Shown here: one piece after another, positions 17,013 to 25,522 of the stretch | Numbering within the stretch: position 1 is the stretch's first letter | Layout of the letters: every line of letters begins with the position of its first letter | DNA from: CAIQIA01 sp945861105 | GTDB lineage: Bacteria > Cyanobacteriota > Cyanobacteriia > PCC-6307 > Cyanobiaceae | Assembly: GCA_947488815.1 (NCBI GenBank) | Contig: CANLCC010000007.1 | Coordinates: forward strand, 10,186 to 74,185 | DNA length: 64,000 nucleotides | Direction of reading: 5' to 3' | The notes under the pieces: generated by a model | Told to the model about the DNA's origin: nothing | The model's database searches: none | The model's input: only the letters and a program-made list of their open reading frames with translations | Position numbers and translations under genes: made by a program

Positions 17013-17513
17013 GTGGTCGCTGTCAACGTCGCCCATCGACCCAGCCCGACCCGCCCGGTGGAGAGTCATGGGCGCCGCCAGCGCCGCAGCCTGGTGGCCG
17101 AGCGCCGCCAGCAACGGCAGCAGCGGTCCCTTGAGGTGCTCCAGGGCACCCTCTCGGCCCGGCGGGTCGAGCGGCAGGCCCCCTGGCTGGCGGGCCTGCA
17201 TCGGGTGGCCGACGGCACCCTGCTGGCCGTGGGGATCACCGGTGCGGTCCTGGCCGGGCTGACCCTCCACTGGCAGGCCCGCTGGAGCAGTGATTTCAGC
17301 GACCTGCGGGCCGCCCAGGAGCTCGAGCACCGCGTCACCGAATCGATCGCCTCCCTGGAGCAGTACCACCTGCAGCGGGCCCGCCGACCGGGGATGCTCG
17401 TGGCCACCCGCAGCCGGGATCTCGTGTTTCTGCCCCAGCCCCCCGCCGCTCCCAGCACCAGCCGACCGGTCCAGCCCCCCCTGGACTACAACCTGCTGGC
17501 CAGCGGCTACTGA
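17013..17513 (+). CDS. putative FtsL-like membrane protein preceding ftsI
   Basis: A 166-residue single-pass protein: basic, Gln/Arg-rich cytoplasmic N-terminus (about residues 15-45), one membrane helix (GTLLAVGITGAVLAGLTLHW), then a helical region LRAAQELEHRVTESIASLEQYHLQ and a Pro-rich tail. Size, topology and the position 8 bp before ftsI recall FtsL/DivIC-type divisome proteins, which are hard to recognise by sequence. I take GTG 17013 as the start (MVAVNVAHRP); another start exists at 16959. The FtsL role is inference from topology and context, not homology. Confidence 0.7.
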   Translation: MVAVNVAHRPSPTRPVESHGRRQRRSLVAERRQQRQQRSLEVLQGTLSARRVERQAPWLAGLHRVADGTLLAVGITGAVLAGLTLHWQARWSSDFSDLRAAQELEHRVTESIASLEQYHLQRARRPGMLVATRSRDLVFLPQPPAAPSTSRPVQPPLDYNLLASGY

Positions 17514-17521
17514 GACTGTCC

Positions 17522-19348
17522 TTGGCCCGTCGTCCCCCCCAGCCGGCTCGCCGGCCCGCCAGCGCCCGCCATGCCCGTGGTTCGGCTCCAGTGCCCCTGC
17601 AGCTGGTGCCTGTGGGGCGGCTCAAGCTTGTGCTGGCGGTGCTGCTGCTGGCCCTGGGGGGGCTCGCCGGCCGGCTTGCCTGGCTGCAGGTGGTCGCCGC
17701 CGATGGCCTGGCCACCCGGGCCCGGCAGGTGCAGACCGAGCGCATCCCCCCCCTGGGCCGCAAGCGCAGCATTGTCGATCGCAACGGTCGCCTGATCGCC
17801 TTTGACGAAGAACGGGTGACCGTCTGGGCCCACCCCCGCTACTTCCGCTTCCACGACCCCAAGGATCCCGAGACCGCCGATCCCAACCGTCCTCGTCGGC
17901 CCATCGAGGTGGCCCGCCGGCTGGCACCGGTGCTCGGAGTCGATGCCACGGAACTGATGCGTCGCATGGGTGACCGCCCCTCGGGCATCCGTCTCGCCAC
18001 CGACCTCGAACCCTCCCTGGCGCGGCGGGTGCGGGAGCTGGCCATCGACGGCATCGACCTCAGCCCCGGCCCCCAGCGCCTCTACCCCCAGGGTTCCCTG
18101 TTCGCCAACGTCGTCGGCTTTCTCAACCTCGACCGTGTGCCCCAGGCCGGTCTCGAACAGAGCCGGGACACCGACCTGCGCAGCCAGGAAAGCACCATCG
18201 GCCTGCGCCGCACCGCCGATGGTGTGCCCCTGCCCGACGGCCTCAATGCCGGCATGCTCTACCGCGATGATCTGCGGTTGCAGCTGACCCTCGACACCCG
18301 TCTGCAGCGGGTGGCCCAGCTGGAGCTGGCCCGGGCGGTGCGCCACTGGCACGCCAAACGGGGGGCTGCCATCGTCATGGATGCCCGCAACGGGGAGCTG
18401 CTGGCCCTCACGTCGGTCCCCACCTACGACCCCAACCGCTACTGGTCCTTCTCCCCCTCCCTGTTCCGCGAATGGTCGGTGCAGGACCTGTACGAACCGG
18501 GCTCGACGTTCAAGCCCATCAACCTGGCCATCGGCCTCCAGGAGAAGGTGCTCAATGCCGACACCGTGGTCGACGACATCGGCCAGCTGCAGATCAGCGG
18601 CTGGCCCATCTTCAATGCCGACCGTTCCGGCCACGGCACCATCGACCTGGCCACGGTGCTGCAGGTGTCCAGCAATGTGGGCATGGTGCAGGCGATGCGC
18701 CAGCTCAAACCCTCCCTCTACTGGGACTGGTTGCACAGGATCGGCATCGACGGGGCCCCGCGGACCGACCTGCCCGGGGCGGTGAGCGGTCAGCTCAAGG
18801 ATCGGGCCACGTTCCTCGACAATGCGATTGAACCTGCCACCGCCGCCTTCGGCCAGGGCCTGGCCCTCACCCCCCTCAAGCTGGTGCAGCTGCACGGGAT
18901 GCTGGTCAACGGCGGCCGTCTCGTGGATCCCCACATCACCCGCGGGCTGCGCACCGGCGATGCCCTCGGTGGCCCGGGCCCCACCAGTGGCCGTCAGCTG
19001 CTGGATCCGGCGGTGTGCCGCCAGGTGCTGGCCTGGCTCGAGACCGTGGTGCAGAAGGGCAGCGGCAAACCGGCCCAGGTGCCCGGCTACCGCATCGGTG
19101 GCAAGACCGGCACGGCCCAGAAGGCGGCCAATGGGGTCTACATCCCCGGGGCCCGCATCACCAGCTTCGTGGCCCACCTGCCCATCGATGATCCGCGGTA
19201 TGTGGTGCTGGTGGTGGTCGATGAACCCCAGGGGGGGAATGCCTACGGCTCCACCGTGGCGGCCCCCGTGGCGAAGGGGATCATCGAATCTTTGCTGGTG
19301 ATCGAACAGATTCCGCCATCCAGGGCCGCCACCGGTCGCCCTGGCTAG
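17522..19348 (+). CDS. ftsI: division-specific penicillin-binding protein (FtsI/PBP3)
   Basis: Transpeptidase that cross-links septal peptidoglycan. The 608-residue class B PBP has an N-terminal membrane anchor (LKLVLAVLLLALGGLAGRLA), a dimerisation domain starting GRKRSIVDRNGRLIA, and a transpeptidase domain. The active-site triad of motifs is intact: SxxK as STFK (Ser328), SSN (383-385) and KTGTAQ (Lys528). Translation appears to start at TTG 17522 (MARRPPQ), 8 bp after the upstream membrane-protein gene. It is followed 27 bp later by transaldolase. Confidence 0.93.
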   Translation: MARRPPQPARRPASARHARGSAPVPLQLVPVGRLKLVLAVLLLALGGLAGRLAWLQVVAADGLATRARQVQTERIPPLGRKRSIVDRNGRLIAFDEERVTVWAHPRYFRFHDPKDPETADPNRPRRPIEVARRLAPVLGVDATELMRRMGDRPSGIRLATDLEPSLARRVRELAIDGIDLSPGPQRLYPQGSLFANVVGFLNLDRVPQAGLEQSRDTDLRSQESTIGLRRTADGVPLPDGLNAGMLYRDDLRLQLTLDTRLQRVAQLELARAVRHWHAKRGAAIVMDARNGELLALTSVPTYDPNRYWSFSPSLFREWSVQDLYEPGSTFKPINLAIGLQEKVLNADTVVDDIGQLQISGWPIFNADRSGHGTIDLATVLQVSSNVGMVQAMRQLKPSLYWDWLHRIGIDGAPRTDLPGAVSGQLKDRATFLDNAIEPATAAFGQGLALTPLKLVQLHGMLVNGGRLVDPHITRGLRTGDALGGPGPTSGRQLLDPAVCRQVLAWLETVVQKGSGKPAQVPGYRIGGKTGTAQKAANGVYIPGARITSFVAHLPIDDPRYVVLVVVDEPQGGNAYGSTVAAPVAKGIIESLLVIEQIPPSRAATGRPG

Positions 19349-19375
19349 CTTGACGGTGACCCCGCCCCTGCTCCC

Positions 19376-20545
19376 GTGGCGTCCCTGCTCGACCAGCTTT
19401 CCAGCATGACCGTGGTGGTCGCCGACACCGGCGATCTGCAGGCCATCCAGACCTTCACGCCGAGAGACGCGACCACGAACCCGTCGCTGATTCTCGCGGC
19501 GGCCCAGATTCCCGCCTACCAGGGACTCATCGACGAAACCCTGCGGGCCTCGCGCCAGCTGATCGGCCCGGCTGCCCCCGCTGAGGATGTCGTCAGCGAA
19601 GCCCTCGATGAGATCTGCGTCACCTTCGGTCGCGAGATCCTGAAGATTGTTCCCGGCCGTGTCTCCACCGAGGTGGATGCCCGCCTCAGCTACGACACCG
19701 AAGCCACCATCGCCAAGGCCCACAAGCTGATCGGTCTTTACCGGGATGCCGGCATCGCCAAGGAGCGGGTGCTGATCAAGATCGCCTCCACCTGGGAGGG
19801 CATCAAGGCTGCCGAACAGCTCGAAAAGGACGGCATCCACTGCAACCTGACCCTGCTCTTCGGTTTCGCCCAGGCCGTGGCCTGCGCCGAAGCGGGGGTG
19901 ACCCTGATCTCCCCGTTCGTCGGTCGCATCCTTGATTGGTACAAGAAGAGCACCGGCCGCGACAGCTACCCCGGACCCGAAGATCCCGGCGTGGTCTCGG
20001 TGACGAAGATCTTCAATTACTACAAGACCCACGGCTACCGCACCGAGGTGATGGGGGCCAGCTTCCGCAACATGGACGAGATTGTTGAACTCGCCGGCTG
20101 CGATCTGCTGACCATTTCGCCGACCCTGCTCGACCAGCTGCGGCAGGGCGAGGGGGAACTCGTGCGTCGCCTCGATGCCGCCAACCCCGCCGCCAGCGAG
20201 GCACGCATCAGCATGGACCGGGAGCTGTTCGACCGGATGATGGCCGACGACACCATGGCCCACGAGAAGCTCAGCGAAGGCATCCAGGGCTTCAGCAAGG
20301 CCATCGAGACCCTCGAGGCCCAGCTCGCCCACCGGCTTGCGGTGCTGGAGGGGGGAGCGGCCTTTACCCACGCGGCCCAGGAGATCTTTCTGCTCAACGA
20401 CCTCGATGGTGATGGCTGCATCACCCGTGAGGAATGGCTGGGCAGCGATGCGGTCTTCGATGCCCTCGATGCCGACCGCGATGGCCGTCTGCAGCCCGAG
20501 GACGTGAGGGCCGGTCTCGGGGCGGCCCTGGCGACGGCCCGCTGA
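19376..20545 (+). CDS. tal: transaldolase with C-terminal EF-hands
   Basis: Transfers a dihydroxyacetone unit between sugar phosphates in the oxidative pentose phosphate pathway. The 389-residue protein has the TalB-type domain (DATTNPSLIL near the start, Schiff-base Lys135 in VLIKIASTWEG, RILDWYKK later). A C-terminal extension of about 60 residues follows, with two EF-hand loops: DLDGDGCITREEW (from Asp342) and DADRDGRLQPEDV. Calcium binding is predicted by loop residues; regulation of the enzyme by calcium is inference. GTG start at 19376. EF-hand transaldolases are typical of picocyanobacteria. Confidence 0.93.
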   Translation: MASLLDQLSSMTVVVADTGDLQAIQTFTPRDATTNPSLILAAAQIPAYQGLIDETLRASRQLIGPAAPAEDVVSEALDEICVTFGREILKIVPGRVSTEVDARLSYDTEATIAKAHKLIGLYRDAGIAKERVLIKIASTWEGIKAAEQLEKDGIHCNLTLLFGFAQAVACAEAGVTLISPFVGRILDWYKKSTGRDSYPGPEDPGVVSVTKIFNYYKTHGYRTEVMGASFRNMDEIVELAGCDLLTISPTLLDQLRQGEGELVRRLDAANPAASEARISMDRELFDRMMADDTMAHEKLSEGIQGFSKAIETLEAQLAHRLAVLEGGAAFTHAAQEIFLLNDLDGDGCITREEWLGSDAVFDALDADRDGRLQPEDVRAGLGAALATAR

Positions 20546-20562
20546 GGCATCGCTTCGGTCCC

Positions 20563-21540
20563 TCAGGGGCCCTGGCACCCCGGCTGTCGCCGGGGGGCGA
20601 TCAGGGCCACCCGGTTCGCCTGCAGGGGGTTGAAGTTGTCGTCGCTCACCATCCAGAAGCTGCCCCGGTCCCCCGGCAACGGGGGGCCGGGGGCCATCGC
20701 CTCCCAGTTGTCGGCCGCCAGTCCCTCGGCCTGCAGATCCCAGACCGCCAGGGGTGACAGCGGGCCGGTCGGGGCCCCACGCAGTGCCGGTGCCGGCAGC
20801 AGTTCCAGGTGGGTCCACCAGCGGTCGGGGGGGGCGTAGCCCCGCCAGAGCGCCAGCAGCCGTCCCCCCGGCAGAGCGACCAGTTCGGTGAGGCCCCAGT
20901 GGGCTTCGGCGCCGATGGCGGGGCGGAAGGCCAGGGTCGCGCCCAGGGGCTGGAAGCGGACCCCCCCGCGGGTGTCGGCCAGCAACAGCCGCAGCCGATC
21001 GGGCGGATCCTGCTGCAGCGGTGCTTCGGCAGCGATCAGCAGCCGTTCTCCGGGCAGGGGCACGAGGGCTTCCGGACCTCCGTTGGGGCGGAGGCCGCGG
21101 CCCGGCTGCGGTTGCCACTCCTCCGGCAGGGGGGTGCGGCCCAGCAGCCTGAAGCCGTCGACCGTCGACGGCTTTCCCAGCTGGAGCAGTTCGGCCGGCT
21201 GTTCCGGGTTCAACCGTCCTTCGCTGGCCATCCACCAGCGCTGGCCCGTCGAACCCCGGGTCGTGACCAGGGCCTCGCCATCGAAGGGCCGCGGCGGCAC
21301 CCCCTGCAGCGGCTGGGGTGCCAGGGGTTGCCACTGCAGCCGTGGCGGCTGGCCCTGCCCTTCGAGCACGACGGTGAAGGGCTCGGGGGCATCACTGAGC
21401 AGCCACAGGGGCCCCCGGGGGGATTCGGCCAGCACCGCCGAGAAGCCGCCGAGGGGGCGACCGTCGGCGCTGCTGCGGGGCAGCACCTGCTGCTGCACCA
21501 CCTCCCAGCCGGCGTCGAGGGGACAGGGCAGCAGGGCCAT
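20563..21540 (-). CDS. esterase-like activity of phytase family protein
   Basis: A 325-residue protein with repeated beta-strand signatures (LPGERLLIAAEAPLQ, VALPGGRLLALWRGY) and the closing SFWMVSDDNFNPLQANRVAL. This ending is typical of the 'esterase-like activity of phytase' domain, a beta-propeller relative of unknown substrate. No convincing signal peptide is visible from the ATG at 21540 (MALLPCPLD); an upstream start (to 21747) would overlap the next gene and was not used. The ATG overlaps the stop of the flavoprotein gene upstream, so the two are likely co-translated. Confidence 0.75.
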   Translation of the reverse strand: MALLPCPLDAGWEVVQQQVLPRSSADGRPLGGFSAVLAESPRGPLWLLSDAPEPFTVVLEGQGQPPRLQWQPLAPQPLQGVPPRPFDGEALVTTRGSTGQRWWMASEGRLNPEQPAELLQLGKPSTVDGFRLLGRTPLPEEWQPQPGRGLRPNGGPEALVPLPGERLLIAAEAPLQQDPPDRLRLLLADTRGGVRFQPLGATLAFRPAIGAEAHWGLTELVALPGGRLLALWRGYAPPDRWWTHLELLPAPALRGAPTGPLSPLAVWDLQAEGLAADNWEAMAPGPPLPGDRGSFWMVSDDNFNPLQANRVALIAPRRQPGCQGP

Positions 21541-22691
21541 CAGGCCCCGCCTCCGCCCCCCAGCAGCCCGCCCCCCAGCCGGCGGATCACCCGCTGGGCG
21601 ATGTCGCCGTAGCCCATCTCGCCGCTGAGGATCTGGGCGATGCGCTGGGGCGCGGTGGGACGCTTGATCCCCAGCTGATATCCCACCCGGGGCAGGCGGT
21701 AGAAGACCTGGCCGATCCGTCGTCCCCAGGCCATCGATTCCCCCCACTCCTGACGCAACCGCCGGCTGTAGCCCGCAAGGGCCTCCGGCTCCCCCGCCAG
21801 CCAGTGGTCGAGGGCCTCGGCGGCGCGACAGCCCGACAGCAGGGCGGGCCGCAGCCCTTCGGCCAGGAATGGATCCGCCAGGGAGGCGGCATCACCGACC
21901 GCAACGACCCCGTCGCCGTGGAGACGGTGATGGCCGTTCCAGAGGCGCTGCAGCCAGGGGCGTCGTATGCCGGCATCGACCGGCAGGCCCAGGGCCGGCA
22001 GCAGCTGATCCACCACGGCGTTGTGATCGGTCTGTTCGCGGCCCACCAGGGTGCCGACGCCGATGGTGTAACCCCCGGGGCGGGGGAAGCACCAGCAGAA
22101 GCCGTAACGCACGAGGCCGAATTCGAACCACGACTGGTTCGGATGCTCCACCGGACCGTCGGCCTCCACCGCCAGACACGAGACCAGCCGCGGTTGCGGA
22201 TCCCCGAGGCCCAGGCGCTGGGCCAGGCCGCCACGGGAGCCGTCGGCCACCACCAGGGAACGGCTGCGCAGCTGACGGCTGCCCTGGCCATCGCTGAGCT
22301 GCAGCTCCCAGCCTTGGTCAGCCCGGCGCACCTCCTGCACCTGCCACCCCTCGAGGCGGTCGGCACCGGCCTCGCTCGCCCTGTCGGCGAGGAAGGTGTC
22401 AAAACGGTCCCGGCGCACGATCCAGAACGGTGCCTCACCGGGCAGGTCGGCCAGCACCGGATCCCCGAGGCACCAGGTGAAGCGCACCCGGTTGATCACC
22501 CCCTCCACCGCCGGTGTCAGCGGAAAGGGGAACCAGCGCTGCACCGAGGCGGCCATGCCGCCGCCGCAGGGCTTGTGGCGGGGGGCCGTCAGGCTGTCGA
22601 TGAGGATGACTGAGCGACCCCGCAGGGCCAGATGCACGGCGGTGGCGGCTCCGGCGGCACCGGCACCGACGACGGCAACGTCGTGGGTCAC
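21540..22691 (-). CDS. geranylgeranyl-reductase-family flavoprotein
   Basis: A 383-residue FAD-dependent oxidoreductase. The dinucleotide fold at the N-terminus (VAVVGAGAAGAATAVHLA) is followed by the family motif PRHKPCGGGM, and the second FAD motif VVAVGDAASLADPFLAEGL lies near residue 275. It belongs to the broad family that includes chlorophyll ChlP but is a divergent paralogue rather than ChlP itself; menaquinone or other isoprenoid saturation is possible. It overlaps frr upstream by 4 nt and the esterase-like gene downstream by 1 nt, forming a translationally coupled run pyrH-frr-this gene-esterase-like. Confidence 0.8.
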   Translation of the reverse strand: MTHDVAVVGAGAAGAATAVHLALRGRSVILIDSLTAPRHKPCGGGMAASVQRWFPFPLTPAVEGVINRVRFTWCLGDPVLADLPGEAPFWIVRRDRFDTFLADRASEAGADRLEGWQVQEVRRADQGWELQLSDGQGSRQLRSRSLVVADGSRGGLAQRLGLGDPQPRLVSCLAVEADGPVEHPNQSWFEFGLVRYGFCWCFPRPGGYTIGVGTLVGREQTDHNAVVDQLLPALGLPVDAGIRRPWLQRLWNGHHRLHGDGVVAVGDAASLADPFLAEGLRPALLSGCRAAEALDHWLAGEPEALAGYSRRLRQEWGESMAWGRRIGQVFYRLPRVGYQLGIKRPTAPQRIAQILSGEMGYGDIAQRVIRRLGGGLLGGGGGA

Positions 22692-23227
22692 ACCTTGAGA
22701 ATGTCAGCTTCCTTGTCGGCCAGAAGCTTCTCGAGTTCGACGATGGAACGGTCGGTGAGTTTCTGAATGCGGTCCTGCTCGTCGCGGCTCAGGTCTTCGG
22801 ACAGTTCTCCATCCTTCTCCTGCTTCTTGATCTGATCAATGGCCTCGCGGCGGATGTTGCGCAGGGCCACCTTGCCCTCCTCGGCGTAGCGGGAGGCCAG
22901 CTTGCACAGCTCCTTGCGGCGTTCTTCGGTGAGTGGTGGGATGTTGATCCGCACCACCTTGCCGTCATTGTTGGTGGTGAGGCCCAGGTCACTGGTGGCG
23001 ATCGCCTTCTCGATGGCCGCCATTGAACTGCGGTCGAACGGCTGGATCTGGATGGTCTGGGAGTCGGGCGCCGTGATCGTGGCCAGGGCCTTCAGGGCTG
23101 ATTCGCTGCCGTAGTACTCGACCACGATGCGATCGAGCAGCGATGGGTTGGCACGACCGGTGCGGATGGTGTTGAACGTGCGCTGGGTGGCCTCCAGCGA
23201 TTTGCGCATGCTGGCTTCGATGTCCAT
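22688..23227 (-). CDS. frr: ribosome recycling factor
   Basis: Splits post-termination ribosomes together with EF-G. The 179-residue protein is near the usual 185. It shows the family opening with RTGRANPSLLDRIVVEYYG, IQPFDRSSMAAIEKAI, IRINIPPLTEERRKEL-like text (here VRINIPPLTEERRKEL) and the helical C-terminus KKQEKDGELSEDLSRDEQDR. It lies 12 bp downstream of pyrH, the standard bacterial pyrH-frr pair, and its stop overlaps the flavoprotein start by 4 nt. Confidence 0.95.
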   Translation of the reverse strand: MDIEASMRKSLEATQRTFNTIRTGRANPSLLDRIVVEYYGSESALKALATITAPDSQTIQIQPFDRSSMAAIEKAIATSDLGLTTNNDGKVVRINIPPLTEERRKELCKLASRYAEEGKVALRNIRREAIDQIKKQEKDGELSEDLSRDEQDRIQKLTDRSIVELEKLLADKEADILKV

Positions 23228-23239
23228 GGTCGTGCGGGA

Positions 23240-23950
23240 TCAGGCGGGGGTGATGCGGGTGCCGATGGTCTCGCCGGCGACGGCCCGACCGATGTTGCCG
23301 GGGCCGAACAGATCAAAGACGACGATCGGAATGGCGTTGTCCTTGCAGAGGGCGATGGCCGTGGCGTCCATCACCCCCAGTTCACCGTTGAGCACCTGCT
23401 GGAAGGTGAGGGTGTCATAGCGCTCGGCATCGGGGTGCTGGACCGGATCACGGTCGTACACCCCATCGACCTTGGTGGCCTTGAAGATCACGTCGGCGCC
23501 GACCTCGGCGGCCCGCAGGGCGGCGGTGGTGTCGGTGGTGAAGAACGGGTTGCCGCTGCCGGCTCCGAAGATCACCACCCGGCCCTTCTCCAGATGGCGG
23601 ATCGCCCGCCGACGGATGTAGGGCTCGGCCAGCTCCTGCATGGCGATGGCGGTCTGCACCCGGGTGGGGACGCCAGCGGCCTCAAGGGCATCCTGCAGGG
23701 CGATGGCATTCATCACTGTGGCCAGCATGCCGACGTAGTCGGCGGTGGCCCGCTCCATGCCCATGGCGGCGCCCTTGAGGCCCCGGAAAATGTTGCCCCC
23801 GCCCACGACGATCGCCAGCTGGGTGCCGGCCTGCACCACAGCGGCGACATCGGTGGCGATGCCCTTCACGATCAGAGGATCGATGCCGTAGCTCTGGCTG
23901 CCCATCAGGGCCTCACCACTCAGCTTGAGCAGAACCCGCCTGTACGCCAT
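23240..23950 (-). CDS. pyrH: uridylate kinase
   Basis: Phosphorylates UMP to UDP; hexameric amino-acid-kinase fold, unlike eukaryotic UMP kinases. The 236-residue protein shows LLKLSGEALMG at the N-terminus, IVVGGGNIFRG, MLATVMNAIALQDALE, FGAGSGNPFFTTDT and KATKVDGVYDRDP. The start is the ATG at 23950 (MAYRRVLLKLSG). The frame remains open upstream to 24307 without domain sense. First gene of the leftward pyrH-frr run. Confidence 0.95.
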   Translation of the reverse strand: MAYRRVLLKLSGEALMGSQSYGIDPLIVKGIATDVAAVVQAGTQLAIVVGGGNIFRGLKGAAMGMERATADYVGMLATVMNAIALQDALEAAGVPTRVQTAIAMQELAEPYIRRRAIRHLEKGRVVIFGAGSGNPFFTTDTTAALRAAEVGADVIFKATKVDGVYDRDPVQHPDAERYDTLTFQQVLNGELGVMDATAIALCKDNAIPIVVFDLFGPGNIGRAVAGETIGTRITPA

Positions 23951-23999
23951 GGTCGAACGCGGTCGGCCGCACCGTAGCAGCCTCCACCGGTGCGGTCCT

Positions 24000-24025
24000 G
24001 GCTGCGGCGAAGACTTGCCGCAGCC
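24000..24025. repeat. perfect inverted repeat (hairpin)
   Basis: GGCTGCGGC and its exact reverse complement GCCGCAGCC are separated by an 8-nt loop (gaagactt). There is no T-tract, so it is not a classical terminator. It lies 50 bp upstream of the pyrH start and would be in its leader or just upstream of its promoter. Confidence 0.6.
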
Positions 24026-24091
24026 GCGGGGCTCCGGTTGCATCAGGCCAGTCGCCCGGGGACCTTGGCGCCATCCAGCCACAGTGCGGTC

Positions 24092-24244
24092 ATGGCTCGG
24101 CTCACCCTTTCGGCCCTTGGCCGGGCCACCGAGGTTCCCGGGGGGTGGAGTCAACCGGGGGTGCATCTGGCGCTGCTGGTCAGCGGCCTGTCGGTGCTGA
24201 CTCAGGGGATCTGGCTCCTGAACCACGACCCTGACTTGGCCTGA
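24092..24244 (+). CDS. possible small membrane protein
   Basis: A candidate 50-residue protein with one hydrophobic segment, VHLALLVSGLSVLTQGIWLL, after a short basic N-terminus. It fills the only sizeable gap between pyrH and cobO. No Shine-Dalgarno sequence is evident before the ATG, and the 3' end is made of the CCTGACNTGG-like repeat, so it may be a chance frame in GC-rich DNA. A start at 23990 is also open. Family not recognised. Confidence 0.3.
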   Translation: MARLTLSALGRATEVPGGWSQPGVHLALLVSGLSVLTQGIWLLNHDPDLA

Positions 24245-24258
24245 CCTGGCCTGGCCTG
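24230..24258. repeat. short imperfect tandem repeat
   Basis: Three successive 10-bp units, CCTGACTTGG, CCTGACCTGG and CCTGGCCTGA, lie between the possible small ORF stop and the cobO stop. They look like slippage-derived low-complexity sequence. Confidence 0.5.
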
Positions 24259-24275
24259 AGCCGCCCCCGCCGCGA

Positions 24276-24884
24276 TCAGAACTCGATGCCCTTCTGGGCC
24301 TTGACACCCTGCTCTCGGAACGGATGGCGCACCAGGGTCATCTCGGTGACCAGGTCGGCCCGTTCGATCAGGGCGGCCGGTGCCCCGCGGCCGGTCACCA
24401 CGGCATGGGTGCCCGGCGGACGTTCTGCAAGCCCGGCCAGCACCTCCTCCACGGCGATATAACCGAGCCGCAGGGCCACGTTGAGTTCATCGAGCAGCAC
24501 CAGCTGCACCTCCGGATCCCGCAGATGCGTGAGGGATTCCTGCCAGGCCTGGCCCACCAGCTCCCGGTCGCGGTCCAGATCCTGGGTCTCCCAGGTGAAG
24601 CCCCCGCCGAGGGCACGCCAGACCAGCAGGTCGTCAAACCGCCGCAGGGCCAGGGCTTCGCCCGGCTCCCAGGCCCCTTTGATGAACTGCACCACGGCCA
24701 CCCGCTCCCCGTGGCCGAGGGTGCGCAACACCATGCCGAGGGCGGCGGTGGTCTTGCCCTTGCCGTCGCCGGTGTGCACCAGCAGCAGACCTTTTTCGAC
24801 CGTGCGTTCCTGGAGGCGCTGGTGCTGCACCTGCTGGCGTCGCTGCATGCGCAGGCGGTGGGCTTCGGCCTCCGAACGGGTCAT
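24276..24884 (-). CDS. cobO: cob(I)alamin adenosyltransferase (CobA/CobO type)
   Basis: Transfers the adenosyl group of ATP to reduced cobalt of corrinoids, giving adenosylated cobamides. It has 202 residues. The P-loop GDGKGKTTAALGM is near residue 40, with VVQFIKGAWEPGE and the Walker-B-like VQLVLLDELNVALRLGY, then TGRGAP and the C-terminal KAQKGIEF typical of this family. I use the ATG at 24884 (MTRSEAEAH), which overlaps the stop of the methyltransferase gene upstream (ATGA). With cobK at 0.8 kb it shows the strain modifies, and likely makes, a cobamide (probably pseudocobalamin, as known for Synechococcus). Confidence 0.92.
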   Translation of the reverse strand: MTRSEAEAHRLRMQRRQQVQHQRLQERTVEKGLLLVHTGDGKGKTTAALGMVLRTLGHGERVAVVQFIKGAWEPGEALALRRFDDLLVWRALGGGFTWETQDLDRDRELVGQAWQESLTHLRDPEVQLVLLDELNVALRLGYIAVEEVLAGLAERPPGTHAVVTGRGAPAALIERADLVTEMTLVRHPFREQGVKAQKGIEF

Positions 24885-25522
24885 GGCGGCGGCAGCGGCT
24901 CCGCCAGCCATCGTTGCAGAGCCCCACCGGCCAGCAGCTCGTGGCGCAGGGGCCTCCAGCCGCAACTCTGCAGCTCCTGCCCCAGGTCGAGGGCCAGAAA
25001 GGCCGTGGCGGTCTCGGTTTCGAACAGGCTGCAGAACAGCTGCTGCGGCAGGTGCATGAGGGGACCGGCCGCATGCAGATCCACCAGGGCCAGGCGGCCG
25101 CCGGGGCTGACCAGCCGACGGGCGGCCCGCAGCAGCTGGCGGCGTTCCTGGTCCGGGAATTCGTGCAGGGCCAGGCTGAGCTGGATGCCGTCGAAACTGG
25201 CGGGGGCCAGGGGCGGATCCTCGGCCAGGCCCTGCACCAGCGTCAGGGTCGGATGGCGCCTGCCCGCCAGCTCCAGCGCCCGCGGGGCGATGTCGAGACC
25301 CGTCACCTGGGCGCCGGCGGCCAGCAACGGTGCAGCGGCCTCCCCCGAGCCACAGCAGAGATCGAGCACCCGCGCCCCCGGCGGCAGCGCCGCCAGCAGC
25401 CAGTCGGCCGCCAATCGCCGCAGCCGCGCCGGTCCCCCCAGGGGCAGCGACGACACAGCGGTGACGCTGTCGTAGATCCAGCGGTGGCGGTAGGCCAGCC
25501 GGCGCAGGGGACCACCGGCCAT
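24881..25522 (-). CDS. class I SAM-dependent methyltransferase
   Basis: A 213-residue methyltransferase of the UbiE/MenG-like type. Motif I is clear (VLDLCCGSGEAA), followed by VTGLDIAPRALELA (acidic loop), a post-I region and FDGIQLSLALHEF (motif II), then a motif III-like LVSPGGRLALVDL. The N-terminal RHRWIYDSVTAV resembles quinone methyltransferases, but the substrate is not determined. It overlaps cobO and the recombinase gene by 4 nt and 1 nt respectively, a tightly coupled trio. Confidence 0.8.
   Translation of the reverse strand: MAGGPLRRLAYRHRWIYDSVTAVSSLPLGGPARLRRLAADWLLAALPPGARVLDLCCGSGEAAAPLLAAGAQVTGLDIAPRALELAGRRHPTLTLVQGLAEDPPLAPASFDGIQLSLALHEFPDQERRQLLRAARRLVSPGGRLALVDLHAAGPLMHLPQQLFCSLFETETATAFLALDLGQELQSCGWRPLRHELLAGGALQRWLAEPLPPP

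Larger units (their letters stand above)
23951..24275. other. 325-bp spacer between pyrH and cobO
   Basis: This is one of the few longer gaps. It should hold the pyrH promoter (reading left), though I see no clear -10/-35 pair. It contains a perfect 9-bp stem hairpin (24000-24025), a possible 50-codon reading frame (24092-24244) and a short tandem repeat (24230-24258) before the cobO stop. No tRNA cloverleaf or T-rich terminator is visible. Confidence 0.5.

Noticed and set aside
17507..21334. A 1275-codon open frame on the minus strand
   Set aside because: It is antisense to ftsI and transaldolase, and its only sensible part (esterase-like protein) is another frame. High GC removes stop codons, so long shadows are expected.
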